Assembly: GCA_029204225.1 (NCBI GenBank)
Contig: MU831903.1
Span: forward strand, 1 to 64,000
Length of the DNA stretch: 64,000 nucleotides
Origin: Diphasiastrum complanatum
Taxonomy: Eukaryota; Streptophyta; Lycopodiopsida; Lycopodiales; Lycopodiaceae
Reading direction: 5' to 3'
The position numbers were made by a program, and so were the translations under genes. The notes beneath the pieces are model-generated. The model did no database searches. It was not told the DNA's origin and was given only the letters and a program-made list of their open reading frames with translations. This document shows, piece by piece, positions 1 through 10,524 of this stretch (position 1 is its first letter; the number at the start of each line of letters is the position of its first letter).

Positions 1-1298
1 TGTGGCTGTTAAGGTTTCACAGAAATACACTTTAAAAAAAATCACTAGGCTGTTACGCATATTTGCTGGCCTCCAACATTAGTCCTTGAGGAAATGCCAA
101 AAATCTTGATCTAACAAGCAAGACCAATCTAAAGCAAGATGCAAAATGCTCTGATCATGAAGGGCCTTCAGTACATGTGTGAACTACAGCCTGTAGTATG
201 GCCTCTAGCCTGAAAACGAAGTACATGAGCAATTAGACACAAACATTTGCAAGCTAAAGGAGAGATTACACAAGCTTGATAGAAAACTCTCCAAACTTAC
301 TTAATGATTTGGCTCCAAAATGAGCAAATATATAGTGATGGACCTTGCTTGGTTGGTTGACCGGGTGTGCTAGCCCAAAGACGTCCTAGGGAAGGTAGTT
401 AGGAGTCTAAGCACGTTGTGGATTGGGCAAATCCATGCGATACAAGCCTACCATAGTCAGATCCAGAAACCAGCAATATAGCCCACCTTCACTTGCCATT
501 TTACATTTTATACCTTCATGCCTTGCATATATCATATTCGACTCAACCCTCATATGACAAGAGTAAGAAACACAAGCCTGTAGAGATCACATATAACCAA
601 TCATTTTTACCATGTCCAGACGTCTATGTTGCGTCGTATGTGCATTTTTAAAGATTCCCGCACATTGCATCAGTGTAAAAATATGGATTCGTACATGGTT
701 ATGAGATGACGACATTTCCTGCGAGCTACCCATCTTCCTCAACTAAAGCGATATCCTCTTATGTACTAATGTATTCAAACTGAAAGAACTAGGTTAACGC
801 ATGTGTAGCATTCTTATAATCCTTATCACGTTCCCCAAGACAATAAATGAATCAGTCAAGCATAACTCATCACAAGAGGTTTAAAGTATTATCATGTCAT
901 GATAGTATCTCATCACCTTGAATTTCCAACAAACGATAGAAGGCATTAGTTGCAATGGTTATCATAGTGCTCATAGTTATCATTACCATTAGTGCTTCAT
1001 AGAAGCATTAGCAGTTATAGCTATATGCCATCACATGCAGTGATAGTACTCGTACATTCATACACGTCTATTACCATTATCATATGCTCAATACTTATCA
1101 TTATCAAAGACCATCAGCGAGGCAATCAGCACATTTGTAGGGTGGCCAGCCACATTACTTATGCATAGAATAAGTATATTCAATATGAAACCAACCCATG
1201 CAAGGGTATTTTAATCAGTTTGGTATCATAAGAGAGAACCAATTCCATGATGTTTCAAAGCGTATATATCATGTAGTTATCATATAATAGAGCCCATG
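1..1298. other. AT-rich non-coding DNA
   Basis: No reading frame, LTR end, RNA gene or long repeat is recognised here. The stretch from about 900 to 1110 is rich in loosely repeated ATCAT/CATTA words, which looks like old degenerate simple sequence. Confidence 0.5.
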
Positions 1299-1323
1299 AG
1301 AGAGAGAGAGAGAGAGAGAGAGT

Positions 1324-1399
<76 letters not shown>
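1299..1399. repeat. (GA)n microsatellite
   Basis: About 100 bp of nearly pure GA dinucleotide, broken by one T and a few GG doublets. The short Leu-Ser-rich frame across it is an artefact of the repeat. Confidence 0.97.
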
Positions 1400-1746
1400 A
1401 CCCACCAACCGTACCCACAATTAGCACCCCTGAGATGGAGTGCTAACTGCCTACAAGAGAAAATCGGCATTTGTTGGTAATGTAAACATCAGTCTAGGGA
1501 AAATATTGTGTAAGAATCTATTATTGGTGATCTCGTATAGCTTCCCTATCATAAATCCATTCCTTTGAAATGTAATAACGATGTTTTGACTTCATTAATA
1601 AAAGCATCCTGGTTTCTACAGCAGTACATTGCAGCAACAATCTGAGAAATAATAACTTTATAAGAGTTAAATATCGGTCTATTGGATGCTAAGTGGATAT
1701 ACTAGAAAAAAGGAAAAGGAAGATCCTTTCTTTTATCGAACTTTTT
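1400..1746. other. AT-rich spacer, no gene seen
   Basis: Lies downstream of the reverse-transcriptase remnant that reads leftwards from 3451. Nothing recognisable. Confidence 0.4.
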
Positions 1747-3451
1747 CATATGAAAGTTGAAACAAAATAAAAGGTAGTAGTAATACTCAAAAAGTTAACC
1801 AAATTATCACAAGTACCCTCATCTTTAATGGTCAAATATTCCAAAGGGTAGATCCATTTAGCATTATCAATGGTACGTGGCTGATCTTTATCCAAAAATA
1901 TCATAGCATCCGGATTGTTGATAAAACAAATGTCATCAATATACTGAAAGGTATATTTGAAAGCACGTAAGTATTCTGTTTTGCCAAGTTTGGCAAGTCT
2001 CTTTAAAAAACTAATTTATAAAATGACAAATACCAATTACACCAAGAGGGTGAACAAGCAAAGCCCATAGGACTACCACAAACTTGTTTCCAAGTCCTAT
2101 TTCCTAGTCTCACAATGCAGTTATCAATCAATAAATCATTCCACTGGCTGAATAGTAATCTATCCATAGGAATCCATTTATTATTGGGTTTGTTTACCCA
2201 TTCCATTTGAATTTACCACTGTCAGGTTTCTTTTTATATGCAAGATTATCATTCTTTCAAAATTTGACTGCGTATAGTATCATTTTACGTATGACAGTTT
2301 TTAGCCCATCCGCGCCATTTAGAGGGATATTTTCATAGCATTTAGAAAAATCAGTAGATCTCATAGCAGTAATTTTACTAGGCACATTAAGGTAAAATTT
2401 AGTGGATGAGTTGCATTGCCAAAATAGGTTGGTATCCACATTTAGGTAACTCTAGTATGAGTGTGCCTTAAGGCCTGCACCCTCCATGAGGAGAGGCGAC
2501 AAAATACCAAGAGCTCCAGAAAGGAATGGTCACCTTAGAAAAGTAGCAGTCATGTGCGTCTATAATCCATCAACAGGTGTTTTTATGTGCCTTAAAGGTA
2601 CAGAGTAGAAAAGGTAATTCTTCTTTCCCTATCATATAATCAGGTATGATATCCGAAAAGGTATGTTTAATAATTACCATAGCATTATTAATGGTATTGC
2701 TACCATGCTTAGGAAAAGGGGCAAAGTCATGACTAGATAGTCCTTGTAAAGCTAGATTTCTAACAAAGTTTATGCACATGAACAAGAGTTATGTTGGGCC
2801 TTATCCACACCATTAACATATAGATTGGTAGTAATCCAGTCATGTTCATCAACAACGTTCTTTAAATTGTTTCTTGTCATGCTATTGTCGTGTAGCCATT
2901 TAGTTTTTCTTAAGAAGTTTGTTACAACATGTTTACAAATGAGGGCATGCTCCATAATGTGGTCATTATCAATGTTCTGATATATAGGTAAAAACTTAGC
3001 CAATTTAAACCATCCATGGTAAAGCTCCAAAGCAACCTCATTAATATTTGATTGTTGTAAAGGGATGTGATTAAGTCCTTTGTTCAGGCAGTTTTTTAAA
3101 AACTTGTTACTAATATTTTCGTATCCATAGATATCACATGTCCAAAATTTTCAATGATAAACCCTTTAAAGCGTTTAGTATTCAAACAAATACAAGGAGG
3201 AATATCATCAATATTGAAATCGCAAAGGACATGAATGGGCTTGTACCATTCTTGCTTCAAGTGTAGAAAATAAATCCAACCAAACACAATTTGCCCAAAG
3301 ATATCATCAGTATGACCAAATATATGAAGTAAAGTCTCAGAATATAGTTTCTTGACATTAAGACTCTCAAAGCATCTATTGTAATACCATAAATGGAAAA
3401 ACATCTTCCCTTTGTCTTTTCTAACCACCAATCGTCATCTACCAATTGCAC
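1747..3451 (-). pseudogene. Penelope-like reverse transcriptase remnant
   Basis: Seen: reading leftwards, conceptual pieces in shifting frames keep the order of reverse-transcriptase blocks. They are LPFLLCTFKAHKN followed by WIIDAHDC (about 2530-2640), STDFSKCYENIPLNGADGL (about 2300-2360), QVCGSPMGFACSPSWCNWYL (about 2020-2085), and YTFQYIDDICFI with the YIDD catalytic box at 1932-1943. The last is followed by a QPRT..N..WIYPLEYL segment, with a stop near 1747. Known: a K.HK.P..R.I block, a DFS.CY..IP block, G.PMG..CSP and Y.DD in this order characterise Penelope-like elements and related reverse transcriptases, not LTR or LINE pol. Frames change at least three times, so it is dead. I see no GIY-YIG endonuclease and no clear element ends. 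A different PLE-related lineage is the main alternative. Confidence 0.6.
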
Positions 3452-4086
3452 AAATGACCTCCAATAATCTTATTTCTTCTATTTCTTCTTGCACATGGAT
3501 CAATCACGGTAAAAATTTAGCTTTCTGATAGGAAGATCCTCTTTTCCACCACTTCTTTGTCCCTCATTGCATTTACTTGGAAAGTATTTCCTCTTCTTGT
3601 TGTTGCCACTGCCTGTTATGACCGAACTTGGATTATTCAAATTGAAGGAACTTGTCTTTTTATTCGTATTCTAGAAGTATTTATCTGGTAAGGTAGAAAA
3701 GCTGGACTTTTTAAAAAGGCGTTCAATTTCTTGGATATTCTAAAGTTTGAGGTAAGATGAGCTTTGACAACATCTCTAGCAGGTTTACGCAGCCAAAGGA
3801 AAAAAGCATTAAGTTGATTCTGTAGAGAGGCACCAAGGAAAAACTTGGCAAGGTTGTTCATCATCATCATGTACCAGATAGCGTGGTCAAATCAAACAAT
3901 AGAGGAATTTTTTCTACATTTTTCACCGCATTTGCACTTAAAGAAAGGCCTTTTCCAATTCCAAATTCTAGCTTGATGTAGGCTCATTATATTGAATCCA
4001 GTTTCAAAGTGGCCTCTAGTTCTAGCCTAGGTTTGCTCAAAGGACATCTCGATGGTTCAAATTTGTTCATTTTTATGACAATATCA
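3452..4086. other. unassigned DNA beside the reverse-transcriptase remnant
   Basis: A 77-codon minus frame (3637-3870), basic and Leu/Lys rich, lies upstream of the reverse-transcriptase remnant and could be a decayed part of the same element, but no motif supports this. The rest shows nothing recognisable up to the LTR start at 4087. Confidence 0.3.
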
Positions 4087-4820
4087 TGTTAAATTCACAC
4101 GTGTGGACTGTCCACAACATGTACTTGTGATCTCCTAAGGTGTGTAGATGCACCAAGATCAAGACTAGATTGAGATTCAAGATCTATCTTTGATTCTATG
4201 GCAAAAATACAGTACTACATGCATTCAATCACTTCCAACTCTCACTCACACGTGTGGGAAGTGTTCCAAAAATAATCTAAGTAAAAACAAGCTACTCTCC
4301 TTGGGTAGAGAGAGAAAATCATCATGAGCTCTCGGGTAGAGAGAGAAAGCTAGAAAACCAGTTACTCACAAAATCCACTCAATCTAAAAATCAATTAGAT
4401 CCAAATGAGAAGTACAATGATACTAGTAGATCCACGAGCTACCACTATGCTTAAATATGATTGGACCACACTTTTGCCACCTCTTAATCCTATTGGACCA
4501 TTGATCCATTCACCTCTAGTTTCTATTGGACCATTTTCAAGCAAACCTCAAATTCTATTGGACCCCTCAAGGTTCCACCTCTAAATCCTATTGGACCTCT
4601 TAAATTTCATCAAACAAAAGTATTACACTTGTCTACACTCTAATTGGCATGAGTTTAGCCTCTTACTCTATTTTGGCTAAATAGTGGCATTACAAGTGGA
4701 AATGGGTAATTTGCCATCTATGCCAAATTTGGTCCTATCAACATCCTACACCTAGATGCTTGATATAAAAAACATAAGACCCCTATATCTAACATAGATA
4801 ATCTATTTCAATTCTTCACA
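4087..4820 (-). mobile_element. 3' LTR of copia element D
   Basis: A 734-bp LTR in minus orientation, running TGTTAAATT to TTCTTCACA on the plus strand. It is followed on the right by CTCCTCC, the complement of a polypurine tract, and then by copia RNase H coding sequence on the minus strand. The word GGGTAGAGAGAGAAA occurs twice (about 4300-4350), as in the LTR at 57567. A CACACGTGTG palindrome sits next to the left end. The boundaries rest on the TG/CA ends and the position of the coding sequence. No target duplication can be tested because the right half of D is gone. Confidence 0.75.
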
Positions 4821-5941
4821 CTCCTCCTAAAAAATTATCTATGAATATTTGAACATTGATCTTGATATAACTCCAAGATTAGATCTATGCTTGATGAAAG
4901 TACTTTTGCTCAAAGGCTTGGTGAGTAGATCGGCAATACAAGAGGACGAGTTGACATGCTCCAAATAGATTTCTCCTCCAATAAGCTTTTCTCTCAGAAA
5001 ATGGTGTGCCAATTCTATATGCTTGCTTCTTGCATGAAATATGGGATTATTGGCAAGATCTTGGCCGAGATATTATCACACTTGATCATTGGTAGATCAT
5101 CTTCCTTGATGCACTTTAGCTCCAGTAATAATCTCTTGATCCGAAGCACCTCTTTGGAGGTTGTACTGAGTGCTTTGTACTCGGCCTCACATGAAGAGAG
5201 AGATATAGTATCTTGCTTTTTGGAAAGCCAAGATATTAGATTGCCTCCAAGAAAGATAGTGTATGCACTAATAGACTTTCGATCCATCTTGCCACTTGTA
5301 AAATCCAAATCCGAGTAGCTAACAATGGATAGATCTTCACTTTTATAAAGTAGACCATAATCACAAGATTAAGATACAAATCTTAGAATCCTCTTGGCCA
5401 TCTTCCAATGATGAATCTTAGGATCTTGCATAAATTGAATCAATTTGTGCACACAAAAACGCCTAGTAATGGCAAGCCAAATCAAGGAGCCTACAAGACT
5501 CCTAAAAAGTGTGATGTCCCCAAAGGATCTTTCATCACCTTTATTAGGATATTTTACAATTTGCTCCATTGGAGTATCTATGCTCTTAGAATTTTCCATA
5601 TGGAATTTTTTCAGCAAAGAGTGAGCATATCTAGATTGGCATATAAAAACATGATCTTCATAAAAATCAATCTCTAGGCCTAGGATGTAATGTATTTCTC
5701 CTAGATCTTGCATTTTAAACTCACATCCAAGTGCTAGTTTAGTTTCATCAACTAGCTTGATACAACTTCCACAAAGAATAATGTCATCAACATAAATTAG
5801 AAGAATGACAATATTACTATCAACAAACTTTAGATACATGGAAGGATCATAGTCACTAAGAGTAAATCCTAGTGAGATAAGGAAAGAATTAAGTCTTGAA
5901 TACCATGATCTTGGTGCTTGCTTGAGTCCATAAAGACTTTT
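4821..5941 (-). pseudogene. copia element D, reverse transcriptase/RNase H remnant
   Basis: Minus strand. The 5369-5839 frame carries LLIYVDDIILCG (active-site YVDD), then FKMQDLGEIHYILGLEI, a YAHSLLKKFHMENSK segment and SLIWLAITRRF. The 5015-5308 frame carries MDRKSISAYTIFLGG, SLSSCEAEYKAL and a CDN motif of the copia RNase H. The two are separated by a frameshift, and the RNase H C-terminus is degenerate. The sequence stops being copia at about 5941, in the KSLYGLKQ block, where it meets a G-family LTR fragment. Integrase, protease and gag are absent. It is a 5'-truncated, non-functional member of the same clade as elements A, B and C. Confidence 0.85.
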
Positions 5942-5942
5942 G

Positions 5943-6547
5943 ACAACTGGCGCTTTTACCGAACACTGAAACCCAGAAGGTAATCAGAGTCAGTTTGAGA
6001 AAAATCCCACATTATTGATAAATTTGAGAAGGTTACATTTCAAATCTGTGACCGACCCTAGTCTCCGGCGCGCTAGCATGCCAAGGCAAGAGCCATGACA
6101 ACATTCCAGCAAGGGAGGCTGAGACTTGGTTGGAGCTCGTCCTGAGTCGCAACCCGCACTCCCCTATAGCATTGGTGGGATTCGGCACCCCCCTTCATAC
6201 CAACCACTCTACCCAGGCTGGTAATGCACGTTTTTCTCTCTCTAGGATTTTCTCTTTCTAAAAAGTCATTTTCTCTCTCTAGATTTTACTGATCCCCAGG
6301 CTTCCTTTAATCATGCCTAGATCGTGTGAGGTGATTGCACATCGATCTGAGCTCTCTGGACTTCGCTAGAACCGATCAAAGATTTTTAGCCATAGGAACT
6401 TGGCGCCGGCAAGATTCTGGTCACAGTGTTGCCGGGAGTGGTGCCAGCACCGTTGGCGCCAAGAGCAGCAGGGGCGCTACTGGCGCCGAGGACAATGCTG
6501 GTGTCAGTGGCGCCGGAAGTAAAGCTTATGAAGATAGCTTTACAACA
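5943..6547 (-). mobile_element. G-family element copy 1: truncated 3' LTR
   Basis: First ~600 bp of the G LTR in minus orientation. It starts at TGTTGTAAAGC (right end, 6547), contains the GGCGCC-rich block (about 6403-6525) and the polyadenylation-like region, and breaks off at 5943 against copia D. Intact G LTRs continue for another ~640 bp. The GGCGCC sites are partly decayed to GGTGCC, GGTGTC and AGCGCT-like forms compared with the copy at 10525, as expected from CpG deamination. Confidence 0.75.
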
Positions 6548-7635
6548 TCCACCCCACCTTTATAAAATCTGATGTCCTCATCAGATGTCAGATTAAAGTA
6601 AAGGTGTCTCCCAATTAAAATAACTATACATTTAAGCTACTTGGCACAATACTCAATTTACTGGCCACTTTTTATTAACATTGAAGTTGGCACACCACAA
6701 GTCGGAGGCTCAGCTCTTTGTACTGAAAAATTACATAACTTGAAAATATGTCTTTGTCTGGGAAAAGCGTAGATTTGGGAACTCCTTTGAGGTCCTGATT
6801 TGTCCTTGATGCACTTTGTGTTGAGCTCCCTGAGCTCCAGATTTAATCAGTTCCGCACAGGTATCAAGGCTCCCTGAGCCAAAGGACTTATCGTTTGATT
6901 GCCCACTTTATGGACCACTCCGTGCCTTGTTGCTTCTGCACCTTGATTTCTCTCCTTGTCCCAGCCTGATCTTGATACTTTTCCATCTTGGCTCTTTAAG
7001 GTAGGCAAAGATTGAGTACTCCGCAATGCACCTCTCACTTAGCTTGAAGTAGCTCTTTGAATCAGCCCAAATGTAACCATTGACCTCGTGGAAAGCCAAA
7101 GGGTCGCACCAGTTTGATCCGCATACGAACTATCTCTTTGCGTTTGTTTGAAGCACCATGTCCGTCGCGCAACTTGACTTTCACAATTCCATCATTGGTC
7201 AGTTGCCTCACAGTCAAAACAAGAAGTGTACATCGAGCTTGGCTTCAAGTAGCTCTCTTTGAATCAGACACGTGCACCAAGAGCTTGCACTAGTCCGATC
7301 TCAACGCGAACTGTCCCTTAGTGTCCGTTCTAAATACCAAGTCTCTCATGCAAGACTCAACTTTCACAGTTTCTTCATTGATCAGCTCAGCTGCCTTACA
7401 CGTAACACAAGCCAGCGTACTCATATGTTTCCTCATCATTGCCGGTCCAGAGAAAGCCTATAACAAGCTTTCCTTTCCACAACAAAAACTTGTCAACTTA
7501 GTAGGTCCAAAGTTCGCCAGTCTCCTCGTGTGAGTATGGCTAGGTCACCTTGAATTTGCCCCCGTTTTGATCAACTTTCATTCAAAATTTGCCCCAAGAG
7601 AGAGGTGTGTGTGATAGTTTCCGTCCACTTATTTG
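6548..7635 (-). mobile_element. G-family element copy 1: 3' internal region
   Basis: Starts at the right edge of the LTR with the polypurine tract (complement at 6548-6560, TCCACCCCACCTT). From about 6780 to 7632 it is the reverse of 13190-14027 in copy 2 and parallels 53454-54160 in copy 3. The 230 bp nearest the polypurine tract have no second copy in the window. Short frames here (for example 6847-7099) do not match known proteins and simply mirror frames in the other copies. I regard it as non-coding interior of a non-autonomous element. Confidence 0.7.
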
Positions 7636-8173
7636 ATAAATCCCACTTTATTGATAAATCTAAGAAGGTTACATTTCAAGTGTGTGACCGACCCTAGTCT
7701 CCGGGGCGCTAGCATGCGAAGGCGAGAGCCATGACAACATTCTAGCAAGGGAGGCTGAGACTTGGTTGGAGCTCGCCCTGAGTCACAACCCGTACTCCCC
7801 TATAGTATTGGTGGGATTCGGCACCCCCCCCCTCATACCAAGCACTCTACCCAGGCTGGTAAAGCACATTTTTCTCTCTCTAGAATTTTCTCTTTCTAGA
7901 AAGTCATTTTCTCTCTCTAGATTTTATTGATCCCCAGGTTTCTTTTAATCATGCCTAGATCGTGTGAGGGGATTGCACATCGATCTGAGCTCTCTGGACT
8001 TCGCTAGAACCAATCAAAGATTTTTAGCCATAGGAACTTGGCACCGGCTGGATTTTGGTCACAGTGGCACTGGCGCCGTTGGCGCCGGGAGCAACAGGGG
8101 CGCTGCTGGCGCCAAAAACAATGCTAGCGCTAGTGACGCCGGAAGTAAAGCTTATGAAGATAGCTTTACAACA
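7636..8173 (-). mobile_element. G-family element copy 1: truncated 5' LTR
   Basis: Second LTR of copy 1, with its TGTTGTAAAGC terminus at 8173. It joins the internal region at about 7632-7638 through a short shared ATAAAT, so the LTR 3' half, the primer site and the 5' interior have been deleted. Its right end abuts TCTCCCAAGCTCC, part of a gypsy LTR, showing that this element inserted into that LTR. Confidence 0.7.
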
Positions 8174-9284
8174 TCTCCCAAGCTCCATTGAAATGCCCCT
8201 TGGCCTTGTATTCCGGCCCCCACACTCCCCCACTGCTAAATGGTTGCCAGTCCCATGGCAATTCACTTGAATAGGGCTTCCTACAGCTCGGCGTCCTGCG
8301 CTTCATTGGTCTTGTGGATTTCCTGGATGAGTTTTCTGTAACCCTCCAATGCTTGGGCTCGTATAGTGTTGTCATCCTTGAGAGGCCCGAACACATGGGA
8401 GCTATGGGGCAACCATTGGGAGCGTTGCCACTCTTCCACTCGAGCTGCATGTTGGGATGTCGTCATTGCTGCTCGGTAATAAATTCTTGCCATGGTAAAC
8501 TAGTCCTTTCGTTTGAGACTAGGGAAAGGGATGTTGGGATCAAAAAACAAGGGACCCAAGGAGCGATCCCAATGGAATTCGAGAGTACTAAGGAAAGTAA
8601 GCTCCTTGCAGTTGAGCATCGCTTGCCGCACCGTGGAATCAACCGATTGGTGGTGTCTGTGATGAAACTGCTCCAAGGCGTACTAGAAATTTGCTTGGTG
8701 CTTCCAAGTCCTGGAGTTTGGAATGATGGGCCAGTTTGGTGGTCCATTGGCATCCTCCTGTTTTCTGGGCCACGTTGCTCGCCTAGGGATGGGTAGATAG
8801 TGGGGAAAATATTCCTCCAGGATCTTTTTGGCATCCTTGAAGAGGACGTTGCACCATATGGGTTGGGGTGCCAGCTGCTCGATGATCTGTTCTTCCTTGC
8901 CTTTGATTTCAGTTGCGGAGCATGGCAACACAATCAGGGTATCCCGTATAGGTGTGCATGGGCGACCCTTCTCCTTGATCAAGAATGATAATTTCTTTCC
9001 CTTGAGTGTCTAGAGCCTCTTTGGCAATATCTGCTACCACGGTATCTTTAGGCTGATCTTCGATAGTTGTGTGCCTTGGTGGTGAGTTGATCTTTGTTGG
9101 AATTTGGGGTAGAGGGGGAAGCTTAAAAGATGGCCTCCACTTGAGTAGCTCCTGGAGTCGGATGCTCTACCTTGAAGGGCTAGTTGGAATAGCCGTTGTT
9201 GCTGGTGGTGGTGCTGCTTCATCCATTAGTATGGATTCCAATTGCATGGCAAAATGAAATTTGGGCGAGTTGGGTGCGGCTTGG
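8174..9284 (-). mobile_element. gypsy (P-family) 3' remnant: LTR start and degenerate interior
   Basis: 8174-8224 matches the first ~50 bp of the P-element LTR (compare 20808-20855), including ATTCCGGCCCCCACA. It is followed by CTCCCCCACTGC, the complement of a polypurine tract, so this is the start of a 3' LTR in minus orientation, interrupted by G copy 1. The interior from 8225 to 9284 holds broken minus-strand frames, for example 8281-8493 (MARIYYRAAMTTSQHAARVE...) and 8683-8982 (...FKDAKKILEEYFPHYLPIP...). They read as one decayed protein with frameshifts, which I cannot assign to gag or pol. Confidence 0.5.
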
Positions 9285-10204
9285 TGTTGCGCCGGCGCCT
9301 CAAAGGGCGCTGGGACTTGAGCGGTTTCCCCAACACGCGCTTAAGTCTAACATTTATCCATCATGCACTTACATAATAGCCAACTCAGAAACGTAACAAG
9401 CTTAACCATTCAGACTTAAGAAAACTGGAATCCCAACCAACCCAAAAGCCAACTCAGAATCCGTCCCCAAAAGGTAACCAAAGGCAAAGACAAGCCACAC
9501 ATGAAATCCAAGGCATAGTGGTCGCCAAACTGACCAATTGGCATAGCGGCAAGCCCCATGTCGATGACATGGACCCTTAGGCGCCAGCGACGGCAAAAGG
9601 TTGTAGTAAGGGTCCTTCCACTTGGACCAGTCCCGGAGGCGAAACCGAAATGGTAATCATCCCCAAGGATCAACTTTATTAGATTCGGAAGAGGTTACAT
9701 TCATACATAGACTGACCGGTCTCGGGGCCACCAACACGTGCTGGGCATTGTGCCTGGCTCGTGCTGGTAGAGGGAGCTGAGACCTGGCGACTGGATTCCT
9801 GGCGCTGGTTGATCTACCCAAGTTTCTGTCTGCCGGACTCCCCCTATAGTTCTGCTGTGATTCGGCGCACCCCCTCTGGTTTGAAACATAGTGCTTTCTG
9901 GTAAAGCACGCTTTTTAGGACTTAGTTTTTATTTTGCTGATTAAGCCTGGCAAGCCTGGCAGAATCAGTCTGGCTCCCGGACATGGGACCCGGGAGCCGT
10001 CCCGGCGGCCGAATCAACCTGCTTTCCTGACTAGGCCATGACTCGAGCTCCAGAGCTAGCTCATGACTTTGTGACTACTTGACTGGCTCACCACAGGTCG
10101 GAGGCTCAGTCCTTGACATTCTAACTTGCTCTGGGACCTTAGGGAGTGTCACCCCTTTGAGTCTTACAGGGCACGCTGGGTGCACCCAAGTCAGCTTTAC
10201 AACA
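9285..10204 (-). mobile_element. H-family LTR, copy 1
   Basis: A 920-bp LTR in minus orientation, running TGTTGCGCCGG to GCTTTACAACA on the plus strand, with 5-bp terminal inverted repeats TGTTG/CAACA. A polyadenylation-like signal lies at 9675-9680 (TTTATT on plus). It is about 98% identical by eye to 58771-59691. The polypurine-tract complement TCCTCCCCTC follows at 10205-10214, so this is a 3' LTR. Frames here such as 9416-9673 recur in the second copy only because the LTR is duplicated. Confidence 0.85.
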
Positions 10205-10524
10205 TCCTCCCCTCGTTTGAGAAAGCTGATGTCCTCATCAGGGCCAAACTAGAACCTAAGACTCATGGCACGGGCTTAATTCACCGGCCAGACTTTAGTC
10301 ACATATACAAGGGCACGGGCTTGATTCACCGGCCAAAGGAAACCAACTGTAAAGCAGAGCAATGATATTGTGTTTTACACCCAGCACAGGAAAAGTGTAG
10401 ATCTAGTTCACTTACGTAAAACCTATGTGAAGCTGCTGCACTTAGACATCAAACTGAAGCTCACTCCTCAATGAGAAATGCGGCTTACTTTATTAGCATG
10501 AAAGAAAAAGGTACTCACGGCTCC
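10205..10524 (-). mobile_element. H-family 3' interior, copy 1
   Basis: About 320 bp of non-coding H interior, starting with the polypurine tract and nearly identical to 59692-60014. The identity ends exactly where the G-family 5' LTR begins (TGTTGTAAAG at 10525), so G copy 2 appears to have inserted into this H element. Confidence 0.8.

Noticed and set aside
1255-1470. 71-codon minus frame of Leu-Ser repeats
   Set aside because: It is the GA microsatellite read as codons; no other coding evidence.
8314-8796. 160-codon plus-strand frame
   Set aside because: It lies opposite a decayed minus-strand frame with better codon texture and has no recognisable motif.
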